DNA of 64,000 nt from assembly GCF_963576615.1 (NCBI RefSeq), contig NC_088717.1, forward strand, positions 25,864,013-25,928,012, in the 5' to 3' direction. The stretch's first letter is position 1; every line of letters begins with the position of its first letter. A model generated the notes under the pieces. That model did not search any database. It was not told the DNA's origin and worked only from the letters and a program-made list of their open reading frames with translations. The DNA comes from Watersipora subatra. Taxonomy: Eukaryota; Bryozoa; Gymnolaemata; Cheilostomatida; Watersiporidae. Position numbers and translations under genes: made by a program. Positions 39,301 to 53,989 of this stretch are shown here, in pieces.

Positions 39301-42300
39301 CACATCTCCCTTTTTAATTCTTTCTGGTGTTCCTTGACAAAATCGTTTATGTCTGCCTCGTCAACCTCTAGCCCCATGGACTTTCCAAGAGACACAATTT
39401 TGTCCATTAAAGGTTGATTTGCAACAAAATTCACCTTACAATTATTTGGCACTAAACAATTCACAATGTCTTACTCTGCTGTGTTGTAGGTGCAAAATAT
39501 GTGGAAATGTGATTACAAGCTCTTAAAAGCTCAAAAACGAACTGTTCACCGCAATCATCATGAAAATGCTGTAGATTGGAACCCCTTTCCAAAACGGCTC
39601 AAATGAGACATAACTGAACTCGATGGTTTCTGTTTACTTTCATGCAACCTCAATCGCCGAAATATTTTCCCAAGTACACTTCACGCATTCAATAAAACCA
39701 TGTCTATTGTCCTTACGCATCTATTTCATCATCATTGTAATGCTGCCATTTTGAGCACTAATATCTCAAAACCTACCGTAAAAACTCGTTCAATTTTTTA
39801 ACCTTTGCTTGAAGGAGTACAAATCCTCTGATAAACACAATGAGCCTACTGGTCACCTGTGATAGTCGAAAAATGCTGCAAATGTTGTTCGTGCCATTTA
39901 GAAGGAAGTATAGGTCACATGATCAGATTACGAATAAATGATTAGACCAGGCTAAAACAAAACTATAAAGTAGTGAGCATTTATATTTGATACAAGTTTT
40001 CCTGTATAACCCTGAGTGTTTGTCATAAACTAGCACTACGAGACCTTTTATATTGAGCCTTTTATTGGCATTTCAGCTAACGTGATAACACCACGTGTCA
40101 AAACAATAACCAAAATGTTTGAGAACATCATCAAAATAAAGAGATTCCAAACTACGGCGTTTTCGTGATGGCTGCGATTAACTGTTCGTTTTTTAGCTTT
40201 TACGAGCTTGTAATCACATTTCCACATATTTTGCACCTACAACACAACAGAGTAAGACATGGTGAATCTTTTAATACCAAATAACTGTAATGTGAATTTT
40301 GCTGAAAAGCCATCACAAAACTGCCGTAGAGTGAAATCAGATTATTTCTCTGACGTAGTCATTACATTTGGTTATTTTTTTGTCACATAATGTTCTCACG
40401 TAAATTGAAAGGTCAATAAAAGGCTCAATATAAAACTTCTCGTAGCACTAGTTTATGACCAACACTTCGGGTTTTACCGAAGAGCCCTTACCAAATATAG
40501 ACGCTCACTAGTTTACAGTTTTGTTTCGGCTTGGTCTAATCGTCTAGTCGTAATCTGATCATGTGACCCATACTAATACACCCTTACTACGCGAATAATT
40601 TCTGCAGCATTTTTCGATTATCACAGGTGACCAACAGGCTCGTCATGTTTATCAGACAATGATATGTACTCCTTTGAGCTAAGGTTAAAAATTAAACAAA
40701 TTTTTACGGTAGGTTTTGAGATATCAGTGCTCAAAATGACAGCATTACAATGACGATGAAATAGACGGGTAAGAACAATAGACATGGTTTTATTGAATGT
40801 GTGAAGAATGTTTGTGAAAATATTTCGACGAACGAGGTTGCGTGAAAGTGTAAACAGAAGCCATGTTGTGCAACTACGTCACATTTGAGCTGTTTTGGAA
40901 AGAGATTCTAATCTACGACCGACGCGGTCTCGTGATGGTGATGATGAACTGCTCGTTTTTGGGTTTTGAGAGCTTGTAATCACATTTCCACAGATTTTGC
41001 ACCTACAACACAGCAGAGTAAGACATAGTAAATCTTTTGATACCAAATAACTGTAATGTGAATTTTGTTGCAAGTCAACCTTTAATTATTTTAACATATA
41101 TTATATAATTTAGTTTTTATAATTCTATTAACCTTAACTTGCGTCACATTTTTTGTATTTCACCATAGATATAGTAAACTCTATATCTATGTACTGATTG
41201 ATTGTTCTAATTGATTTCGAATTTAGAATAACGCTAAAGTTGCTCAATCAAAACTTTATCGCACATAAGATGCAATTCGCTTGGTTGCTTTTCCCAGAAT
41301 GTTCCGCTCTAGCTGCTACTTTTCTTGTGTCAACGTTTGATAGCTCACAACAACAACATTTTGCTATTTTTTACGATTGAAACATCCTTAAAATGAACAC
41401 TGAACTATATGTATAGATTTAATAAGAGCATACATAGTCCTGTATGTCACAAAACGCAATTACAAAAATACCCGGTTGAAGACCAACATTTTGGAGTCAA
41501 TCGTTGCATGGCATGGTAAATAATCATTATTCAATGTATTAAAAATTACTATAAAGTAAATTATATATATGAAAATTGTGCAACTCAAGAAAGTGAGATA
41601 GGCGTAACAAAAGCAGAAGCTATTCACGTTGTTGTCTCGAAGGCGCCATATTTACTCACCTATATTTAATTATTGGTGGAATGCACAGGTATTAAAAATC
41701 AGCTTATAAGCAGTAATAGCAATGCCACACGGATAAACTAGGCTTATAAACAATGCCACTTACCATTAGCTTAGCACATTGCCAATGGCTAATTTAAACC
41801 ATAACTGTCACGACCAACTTTTATTGTATTTACTAGGTAAATCAGACATGCTGATTCCGATTTTGCACTCAAAATAAAGATTAGTCCACTAACTTTCAAA
41901 GTGATGAAGGCTTTTTTACAGCGTTTTAATATCGGTCATGAAAACAACACGATCCGCACAACAAGCTCCGCCCATAAATACATGACAAAACCTAGCTTTT
42001 TAGGAAATAAGTTACGTAGGGATGTTTAGACCGATTTAGAATAATAGAGATGGGTGTTTTAAAATGTATTAATATCTAAATTCAGCCTTAAAAATAATAT
42101 CAGTCTTTTCTGAAAGGTAGATAAGCTATTTAGCATTGCATATTTAAAAAGCGCGATAACAATGCTAGCTTGTGATAAAACCACGCTTTTTGAGCTCATT
42201 TTTCTCAGTGTTCAGCCCATTTAAACATCATGTAACAAGCTACGAGCAATTTTAAATAGTTTATATACTTTTCATTAAAAACTGAAATTATTTTACAGGC

Positions 42301-45300
42301 TGGATTTAGATAATAATGGGTTTTAAGACACCTATCTCGATTATTCTAAATCGGACTAAACAATCCTAACTTCCATTACTGAAAAAGCTGGGTTTCGTCC
42401 CATATTTATGGGCGGAGCTTGTAATGCTGATTGTGTTGTTTTCGAAACGGATATTGAAACGCTTTGAAAAAGCCTAAATGACTTTGAAGGTTAGTGGACT
42501 AATCTTTATTTTGAGTACAAAATCGGAATCAGCGTGTCTGATTTACCTAGAATATACGTTAAAAGTTGTACGTGACAGTTATGGTTTAAGTAAGCTAGTT
42601 ATCTATGGCTTTTACTAACACAAAGAATGACATTGACATAAAGGAGAACAGTAGCGGATTTTCACCCACATAGCAAGTTAGCAACATATATCGACCAATG
42701 AATCCATCAATCTCATGTGGTTCAATGGTTTAGCATAGAGTCTGAGGAACAGGAGGTTCTGAGACCAAATCTTCTGCAACGCAGATTTTTTCATTCCTTC
42801 CAAGATTTTAATAGCTATAACTGGACAAACCAAGTACACACTTTCAGATTTATATATATAGAGTAACAACTCCAAAGAAACTGGTTATACAGAATGTTAT
42901 TGGCCATTTGTGAGCCTGCCAGCATTACTGCTCGCTAGTGTGCTTGGGCACACACTGAAATTGTAGCCTGTGCCAAAATCGCCTTGTGCATTTGGGCCTA
43001 TACCCTCAGATCTGTGTCGATATGGATATGAGAATTGGGGCAACTCGATTTTTACCATAATAAAGTGGCCTAATTAATTTTGCTAATACTCTCTATTACA
43101 TGAATTTTCAGTCTTTCGATCATGATTACAAATGAAAAGGGGAAGCTTTTCCCAACGTAAGCATTTTTTTCACATTTTGCATCACTCTAGTTTGTTGTCT
43201 ATTAGGAGAGAAGCTAGATGCAGACTCAATAGATCATACTCTTCTAACATGCCCAGAGTGCGCCATATAACACCGGTAATCATATTCACAGCAGTGAATC
43301 ATATTCCTCAGTATTGTGCATCAGCATGTAAATACTTGTGCAGGGCACTTATAATGACGAAGTCTTCCTGCAAGTCTTCTTTCATATGAATTTCGTAAGC
43401 AACCAACCGTTGAAAATTTCAGTAAATCTTGACGTACCAGGTTAATGGGTTTAATCTTTGCTTGGTATGGCCAACCTGGCCAATTCTAATAAAAAAACAT
43501 AGTATTTTGTTTCGCCAGCTCCATAGCCAAAAAGATAAGACAACATAAAGACAAAGATATATAAAGATAAAAGACAATAAAAACTTGCGTAATTTCATAT
43601 AGCATTTAGACAAATGAAACTATTCAAAACTAAATTAATATAATGATGATTAATAAAAAGGTTTTATTATTATTTTGATGTGTAGCCTTGACGGTACAGG
43701 AAATTGATGATGCAGAGGTGATAAACGAAGAGAGCTAACTAACATAGAATACTATAAAGGTTGATTTGCAATAAAATTTGCATTGAAGTTATTTGGTATT
43801 AAAAGATTCACCATGTCTTACTCTGCTGTGTTGTAGGTGCAAAATATGTGGAAATGTGATTACAAGCTCTTAAAAGCTCAAAAACGAAAAGCCGGCGTAG
43901 ATTGGAGTCAGTTTATTTCTCTGGTGTAGTCATTACATTTGGTTATTGTCTTGTCACGTGATGTTCTCCCTTGAATTGAAAGGCCAATAAAGGCTCAATA
44001 TAAAACTTATCGTAGTACTAGTTTATGACAAACACTTCGGGTTTTTCCGAAGACCCCATATCAAATATAAATGCTTGCTACTTCACAGTTTTGTTTCGGC
44101 TTGATCTAATCGTCTAGTCATAATCTGATCATGTGACCCAATATTTCGCAAATAATTTTTGCAGCACTTTTCGATTATTACGGGTGACCAACAGGCTGGT
44201 CATGATTACCGGACAATGATATGTACTCCTTCATGCTAAGGTTAAAAAATTAAACAAATTTTTATGGTAAGTTATAAGATATCACTGCTAAAAGTGCCAG
44301 CATTACAATGACAATAAAACAGACGCGTAAGAACAATAGACATGGTTTTATTAAATGCGTGAAGTATATTTGTGAAAATATTTCGACGAATGGGGTTGCG
44401 TGAAAGTCTAAACAGAAACCATCTTGTACAACTACACCCCATTTGAGCCGTTTGAAAAGAGATTCTAATCTACAGTGGTTTTGTGATGGCGGCGATTAAC
44501 TGTTCTTTTTTGAGCTTTTAAGAGCTTGTAATCACATTTCCACATATTTTGCACCTACAACACAGCAGAGTAAGACATGGTGAATCTTTTGACACCAAAA
44601 AACTGTAATGTGAATTTTGTTGCAAGTCAACCTTTGATGATTTTAACATATATTATATAATTTAGTTTTTATAATTCTATTAACCTTAACTTGCGTCACA
44701 TTCTTTGTATTTCACCATAGATATGGTAAACTCTATATCTATGTACTGTACTGTATGGGTTTACTATATCTATGTAATTCACTTTCTCTTTTCTCTCCAT
44801 GGTAACTACTAGATGGCTTCACAGATGGCTTCACAGATGTTTCACAGAACTAGCAATAAGCCTGGGACTTCTGTCATTTCTAACCAGGTAGCCGACAGTG
44901 TGGGGGTAAATCGTTAATGCAAATTGCAACACTGCTTTCACGACAATTGTCCGTAATGCACGTGCAAATGCAATCTTGAGTCTCTAATCAGGTTTTGGCA
45001 GGAAGAGCTCTGGCAGTCTGCTCTTACAACTCACCCCTAATGCAAGGAATTTTAACATGGCGGTCAATTAACGCGAGTATGGTGTACCGATCTATTAGGC
45101 TGAATGTCATGAGTTCGAGTTCCGCATGTACAGCGATATTTTATGACACACTTTAAACCTGATTCCGATATACGCCGCAAGCACCGGCGACAGCACTGCA
45201 GGGCTATCAGCTGTGAAATGTGAACTTACTCGCAGAGTTCCGCGGGTATTTGCCGGCGGAGTTCAGTGCTATTCAACTTTTACGAAGAGCACCAGGTGAA

Positions 45301-48300
45301 ACTTTCCAAAAATGCACTGTACAGGTGAAGGTCAGCATTTTCGAAATGGCATGACATTTTACGCGATCATTAGCTTTGCAGCTTTATGTGAACAGAAGTC
45401 GCCAAGCCTAGCATCGCAAATGTTTTGCTGTACAAGATTACCGACAGGGTCTCGCAATCGATATGGGAACCAAGCTTCAATGACCATCTATAGTATTTCT
45501 TACGTACGACAATTTGAAGCAAGAATACAAGGCGATCAAGGTTTTATACGTATATAGAATAATTATACACTGTATGTATAACCATTATATAGATGCATAA
45601 CCATAATATATACATACATATATATATATATATATATACATACATTATATATAGGTACCATTCTATAGTATGTATATAAAATGTTTTGAAAAACTCAAGA
45701 TGCTATATGACATGAAAAGCTTTCAGCGGAGGCTTAATTGTAGAAGCTATGAGTACTCAAGAAATAGATCAGGACTGGGTGACACATTAAGGAACTTGCA
45801 TCAGCATAAGTACACAAGAACACGAACAATATAAATTGTTCGTGTTCTTGTGTACTTATGCTGATGCAAGTTAAACAACATGAACTATATAAATTTAAAG
45901 GACAACAGCCATCAGAGAACTGGCTGAGACTATAGCTGAGACCATAGCTGAGACCATAGCTGAGGCTATAGCTGAGACCATAACTGAGACTATAGCTGAA
46001 ACAATAGCTGAGACAATAGCTGAGACTATAGCTGAGACCATAGCTGAGACCATAGTTGAGACCATAGTTGAGACCATAGCTGAGACCATAGCTGAGACCA
46101 TAGTTGCGACCATAGTTGAGACTATAGCTGAGACTATAGATGAGACTATAGCTGAGACCATAGTTGAGACCATAGCTGAGACTATAGCTAAGACTATAGC
46201 TACGACTATAGCTGGGACTATAGCTGAGACCATAGCTGAGACAATAGCGGAGACTGTAGCTGAGATTATAGCTGAAATCATAGTTGAGGCTATAGCTGAG
46301 ATCATAGTTGAGACCATAGTTGAGACCACAGCTGAGACCATAGTTGAGACCATAGTTGAGACCATAGCAGAGACCATAGCAGAGACTATAGCTGAGACTA
46401 TAGCTGAGACTATGGCTGAGACCATAGTTGAGACCATAGCTGAGACCATAGTTGAGGCTACAGCTGAGACCATAACTGAGACTATAGCTGAGACCATAGT
46501 TGAGACTACAGCTGAGACCATAGTTGAGACCATAGCGGAGACTATAGCTGAGACTATAGATGAGACTATAGCTGAGACCATAGTTGAGACCATAGCAGAG
46601 ACCATAGCTGAAACTATAACTGAGACTATAGCTGAGACTATAGCTGATACCATAGTTGCGACCATAGTTGAGACCATAGTTGAGACCACAGCTGAGACCA
46701 TAGATGAGACCATAGCAGAGACCACAGCAGAGACTATAGCTGAAACTATAGCTGAGACTATAGATGAGACCATAGCAGAGACTATAGCTGAAACTATAGC
46801 TGGAACTACAGCTGAGACTATAGATGAGACTATAGCTGAGACTATAGCTGAAACCATAGTTGAGACCATAGTTGAGACCATAGCTGAGACCATAGTTGAG
46901 ACCACAGCTGAGACCATAGTTGAGACCATAGACGAGACATAGCGGAGACTATAGATGAAACTATAGCCGAGACTATAGAAGAGACTGTAGCTGAGACCAT
47001 AGTTGAGACCATAGCTGAAACCATAGCTGAGACTACAGCTGAGACCATAGCTGAGATTATAGTTGAGACCATAGTTGAGACCATAGATGCTTGCTAAGAT
47101 CCACATGTCTGTGGATCTTAGTAAGTCACAAGACCGACACTTTAAATGGTCTACCGTCTGGTAATATACCATCAATATAGAAGACAGGAAAATGTTGTTT
47201 AATATGTGAGCCATCGACCTATAAACTATACTAACTATTAGGAATGTGACTATTTAAGTGGGACACAATGCTCAGCTGTGGTGTATTAGATTGCCCAGTC
47301 TAGAATAGTATAGGTCGACGATGTGAGCAGACAAAATACTTGTTTAGTGAAAGCCCTTGGTACAGCTGTCAGCCAATCATTTTATAGTACAATGAGCTAA
47401 TCTGATTAATACACTAGTTGAGTTGCAAACTTGTATAAACGATTGCAGAATTGTTTATAGTTGAAACTATTATTTGTATAGTTATTATTTGTTAAATACA
47501 ATATTTATTATTAGTACGTATTATTTGTTTAAATAAGATAAGTTAAACGATATTTTCACTTCTCTGATTAACAGTAAACCATTGATGCCAAAATGCCATT
47601 TTTGTTTTCTGAACTACTTACTCAACGTGAACTAAAGTTTCCACAACATACGACATCGAAGGGACCTCAGAGAATGCTGATCTCATACCTTTGGTAAAGA
47701 CGAGGTTGGAGCACTGACTGTTCCGGTTTGTATTCGAAATCCTCCAACAACTGGTCGTCTCAGCGCTGATGTGCTGCCGGACACATGTTGTGGGGTTTGA
47801 CTGTTCATGACCTTAGCCTCTTCAGCAAGTGAGTCTGTTGGGGCCTGATACCAACGCTTCCTCTCATATTTTTGGGTTAAATAATCTCGAAGTTTAATTT
47901 CATCTTTAGTGTCCATCTGTGGAGGGTCTTTCGTGGCATGCAAACCGAGCCAGACTTGCTTGTTGTACTGAGTAAGAAATAGAGGGTGGTTAGAGCTAGT
48001 TTATGCAAGATGAAATACCAAATACTTGAGTCTTCCATCTTTTTAGTTTATCAAGTCACAAATCGTTTATAGCCTGATAACCCGATGAGCAAACTGCTTT
48101 TCAGGGACTTTTTCTAAGTCTACAGGCTTTGACCTGATGTACCACACTGCCCTCTTTAGCATGCCTATGGTCCTTTTGTGAGTTAGGATGAACATTTAGG
48201 TTACTCAGTGTCAAGTGGGGCAAGTGTCAAGTGGGGCATGGTTGAAACACAAAGGGTATGGGGCAAATTGCAACACGTTTTTATGATAAGAATAAAAGGG

Positions 48301-51300
48301 CAAGTTGCAACATGTCGCAACTTGCCTCTCTATTCTTATAGAGGGAACAGCTCGAGTAGCATTGAAGCTGCTGTTTGATACAAACTTCGATGACATAATT
48401 AAAAGTTTATCCTCACAATGAACCCCTAAATTTCTGGACAATATTGATATCATGACTGCAAATACTAACATATAAAAAAGAAGTTTCATCTTTATATCAA
48501 CACTAACGGTACTATACACAATAAAAAGTCTTTGGACAAAAATTGATTAGTATTATTACTAATTATTACTATTATTACTAACATATAACAACAGTTGCCA
48601 TTCTAAATTTCAAACTACATATCATGAGAAGTGTTTTGTGTGGTTGAAATAAATTAAGAGAGAAAATACAAAAAACTGTAAAGGTTTTCAAACTTTGTCA
48701 AACAAATGTAACTTTCAAACTTCATATCCTGAGGAAGATGTTTTGTGCAGGTCAAATAAATTAAAAAAAATAAAACAGCTATAAAAGAGTTTAATCGTAA
48801 AATAATCAGCCAGTAATAGCTAAATTAAGTCTGCTTTGCTATGAATACAATAAAAGATGATTCGGTTATGATACAATTAATACGAACTGAGAAAACAAAA
48901 TAAAAATCCTGAAGATGTTGGATTAATAATAGCAATTCTTGCATGGAAATGTGTGTGTATAAAAAAGCTTACTGTCCCACCAGAAGCTATTCATTAAAAC
49001 TTTGAATACAATGATACTTGCACCTCTCAATACATGGTACAAATGTAAAAATGAGATATCAGACTGCCTTTGTCTGACCGAACGGAGAAAGGCTGTTGAA
49101 TAAGAAAGTTAAATCTTCTCCCCCATAAATGTCCATGTGAGAAGAGTTGGCCTTGACCCTATATAGAGTAATTGAACCTTACAAAAAAATCTTAACAGGG
49201 GCGTCGTAACGTGTGGGCGCATTGCTAAAATAATTAGCGTTTGGCTATGGTATGTGGAAAATGATAACGCCTTAGTCCGAAATTTTCTAACAAGGGCATT
49301 GTAATGTGTGGGCGCGATGCTAAAATAATAGCTATAGCTGGACAATCAAAATGACGAATAGTCGAACACACACACAAACTTTCAGAAATATATATATATA
49401 TAGATATGTATGTAGGTTTTGTAGTGGAAGTTTGTTTGTTGTGATTGTTGTACACAGTGTTTTGAAATTATTTTAAAGTTTTTCTTGCTCAGATAATTGG
49501 TCGAAATTTGAATTGTTTAGCTGAAGTTAATTTCAAGAAAAGACGATTCTACAACAAAAATTTACTATGAAAATAAAAGACGTTTCAATGTGCCCCATAG
49601 GGGGTTTCAACGCACCCCCTACTAGGGCGCGTTGAAACACCAATTATGCAATTGGTACTTTTGTGATATTTTCGAAAGTATACAACCAGCAGAATTGGCA
49701 TTTGGCATACACATGGAAAACATATTTCTGAATCCTTTGTGATTATCTACATAATATTCCAATATTTTAGGAAAACATTATACCCAAAAATGCATCTTCT
49801 GTTGCAACGTGCCCCACCCTCCTCTAAATGATGGACAATTACAAGAAACTGCTGAAACTTACTGTAAACAACTTTAGATTTTCATGTCTCAATCAAAGCA
49901 AAATAACCGTCCATAAAAAGAGATTTCAATGACAACCAAGCGATTGCTTTGTATAAGAAATCCGCCGCAGAACATGGCTTTCAAGGTTTAGAATTCCACA
50001 CAATTTAGCAGCACAAATCGCTATAGCGACTGCTAAAACAGCAGCTGTCGATGAAGGAACTAAACAATAGCGATTGTATTAAAATAAAGACTACACAATA
50101 GCGAGTACATCATAGCAATTGCTATAAAAGAGTGATTGTCAAAATGTATACATCACCGCATTGTCCACAACTATTCCCTCAACATCCTCAATAAATTTTA
50201 TTAAACAACTAGCACCGACTAAAAGCGCAACAATACCTAGCGACTGTACATGGAAAAAATTCAAGGCAGAACTAATTCTTCCTGTACTGCTGTCCAGTGG
50301 TTCCAGGCCAGCCAAATTGACCACTGAACACGACTGTTACGCTGTAGTGAACTTTCAACAAAACAAACACAAAAACAAAAATATAATTGCTCGCAAAAAA
50401 ACCTAGTTTGCGGCATTGTAAGTAAAATCATATTCAGAAGTTAACAGTTAAGTTGCTGTAGTAGCGGTCAGCATTATAAAGCGGTCACCATATGGAAAAA
50501 GGCAATGAAAAGTCGCCAGCCTGATGACATCGCCGTCGGATAGCCACTGAACTTACAGTCATTACTTTAATAGACCAATCAGATGTGACAATCTATACAT
50601 ACAAATCTATACATACAAATCTCAGTGTTTGCCAGTCGTTTGTCTGTCCAGTTCAAGCAATAAAGTTTTAGAAGCGAAACATTCGTTCCACCCTGGATTT
50701 GGACTTGGGACCTCCCCACATCTGCGGACCGGCGAACTAATCCACTACACTGCGCTGTCCTTATCGTTCATAATTATCTTATCTATCCTTATGGCGATTT
50801 CAGGTTGCAAGCTAAGTATGTACTTTTAAAACTAAATAATATTACCTTTTAAGTTTGCTTTTCTTTTGTAAGTTTTTTAAAAGCCTTATAACCATTACCT
50901 ATTTTTTTAACTGGCCATTTTCAAACAAGCCATTGCAATGTCAAATGTGCCGTTACAAGCTTTAACTTCTGGTTTTTCTTAAGGGAAATCGCTAAAATCT
51001 GTAAAAACTAAAAACCGACATACCATTTTTACATCTGCACTAGTATTGAGGAGTACCATTATCGTGGCATTCAAATTAATAGTATTGAAATCATTGTAAT
51101 CATAATTCCTATCTTGTTTTCTCAGTTCGTATTAATTGTTATTATACTCAAGATTTTTTATTGTAATCATTGCAGTGGAAATTTATTTCGCCATTAATTG
51201 CTTATTACTTCCCATTTAAACACCTTTACAGTTGTTTTATGTTTTCTCTCAATTTACTTGAATTGTACAAAACACTTTTTCCATGATATGAAGTTGAAAG

Positions 51301-53923
51301 TAAGAATGGTAAATGTTGCATATGCTAAATAAAAATAACTCTTCTGTACAAAAGCCTGTTTATTACCCAAGCAACTTATTATCCAGCGATCAATTGACTA
51401 GCTGAAGGACTGCAGTTATTAGCGGTCATTAATCTAGTAAAATACTAAAGATTAACCAGAGCTATTAATCACCTGTTTGATCTCTACACAATAGCATTAG
51501 ACAGAATTCCCCAGATGCAGCAAATGGGCAGGTAATTGTGTGATGTGGCAATCATTTTGGAGCTCCGCTATACAAATCATTACCACAATACAACTTATGA
51601 CACGCTACTTTGCTCTAATAGCACCTTCCCAAACCGTCGACACAATACATGCTGAAATCCTTCATCATGGCACCAAGTAGGCCTAATAGTTAACACATTC
51701 ATAGATAGAAATGTAAAGCTCACCTCATTGCCTCGCTGTATTAGTAAATCGACTTCTTCCTGGGTAAAACTGGCCATGGAAATTGATTTGACTCTGTGTG
51801 GTGGGTTAATGCCTCGTCTGCGAACATAACAAAACATCACATATGTATGTGTGATGCATGGTGAAACTCTTCTTAAATTGACTAATTTTGATTTTAACAA
51901 AGCAGTACATAGATTAGTGACTGTGATAAAACAGTAGACAAATAACAAAACAGGATACAGATGAATATTTCAAACGTGATCGTGACAAAAAAGCATAGAG
52001 ATCGTGGCTTCCTGGTTAGTAGTGCGAGCTGTTGTTAGCAGGGGTGCAGAAATCAACCGTGAAGATGAAGAAAGAGTATTTGTCATCGCAACAACTTGTA
52101 TGTGAATCCAGCTTTTCATGTCTTCTATACATCAAAAACAAAAATCGTAGTTCCATCAACATCAATGATTCAATCATCCACAAGGAACCATGTTTCAACC
52201 AGATAATTCCAGAAAAAAGGCAAGAAAAGTCAAAAAGATTATGAAGGGAGTTGATTTTTATATGTTACAGTTGTGTGACAATGTGAGACTCCTCTTAGAA
52301 TGGCCTTCCAATAATATATTGTCACCAAATATTCCGAATGTCTGTTTGTCATTATGTAACGAGTCTTTTTTGTCTCATTCAAAACAAGATGGTGTGAGAT
52401 TACCCTCTTCAGTCGTAGCCTCTTCAGTCGATTACCCTCTCCAGAGGGTAATCTCACAATGAGGGCAATAAAAACAAATAAGGAAGCCCTGATATACAGG
52501 TAGATATACATTGTATGCTTAATATGTGTCAACAACAAAACAGTATACACATGAAAGCATTTTCTGGGATCATAACAAAGCATCATCCACGTCGTCTTAC
52601 CGCAAGACAAGTTAGCAAAATATATAGACTAAAGTAGAATGTAGCTGACCAACCAGGAGACTAAATCTTCAAGATGTTGTAAGGATGCATACATATATAT
52701 ACAGTGAAACATGGATAACTCGCCCTCGGATATAGCGAACACATGGTTAACTCGACTGGATTTGCTTGGTCCGTTCCCACGCAATGATAAATGGCTCTAT
52801 ATAACTCGAACTCAACACTGTTAATTCGAACTGTTTTTTGCCCAACGGCTACCGAAACGGTTGCTATCGCTTTAGAAAATCACTTTATTCAAAGCCATAG
52901 AGGTAAACCTCAACTTTTCGTAATTCATAAGCGTCGTTACTACCTCCATCGGCAAAATATTTTTGTCAACGACTGTTCTAAAGGTTTGGTGAAATTTGAT
53001 TTATACTGTTATACGATGAATAGCACGGGCTAGCCGGGTCACGCGCGCAAGGATTTTCGCCACGCACATACAAAACAAAAACAGCATGTTGTTTTTGTTT
53101 TGTATTTGCGTGGCGAAACTCCTTGAGTGCGTGACCCGGCTAGCCCGTGATGAATAGTTTTCCGACGTGGATTCCGTGTTGAATCAACGTCGGAATGTTG
53201 AATGTTTAAAACGTTTTAAAAATTGTGGTAATTAAACGTATACGTTGTCTTAGCTAAAAAAACTATTCATCGTTTGACCTAAACACAGAATACGTGTGTA
53301 CATTCAATAAGTATCCATTCAAAAAACGTTAGTGATATACAATGTATCGTAAAACCTCGTAAAACTTTTAATTGAACTGCCTCGGAGTGTTGCTCTTAAC
53401 GAATGCCAGGTAAAGTAAGTTAATCTTTGCATAAACTTCAAGAAAAATCGGCAAAATTGATCGTGGGTAAAACGCTCAAAAGAAAAAGATGTCTTTTCTT
53501 TTGAGCATTTCAGCAACGATCAAGTTTTGCCAATGTCAATCTAAAAAACGTCCTGGCAATAACATCACCTCAAACAACAAACCAATCTCAAGTGATAGAA
53601 AAATCTCTATACTTTTTGATAAAAACGTTTTAAACTTTACATTAGAAGCATTTAATTTGAAACAAGCCATTTGTGCTTTTGATTTATATTATAGTTTGTA
53701 TATGTTCATGTATCTACTAATAAATAAGTAAATACATGGACTTGTGACAGTGCTCTGATAACTTGAACACTCTGATAATTCGAACACTTTTGCTCGGTCC
53801 CTTGAAGTTTGAGTTATCCGAGTTTCACTGTATATAGATATATTTTTTTTAGTTTTACCTGATGAATGGTAACAATCATGAAACTTTAAGTAGTAAACAG
53901 TTTTAAAAGTTTTCAGTTCTTAA

Positions 53924-53989
<66 letters not shown>

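Noticed and set aside
45895..47214. 439-codon minus-strand open frame
   Set aside because: It is almost entirely the 12-bp minisatellite read as valine/serine/alanine repeats, the other strand is open too, and it lies in an AGFG intron without splice support.
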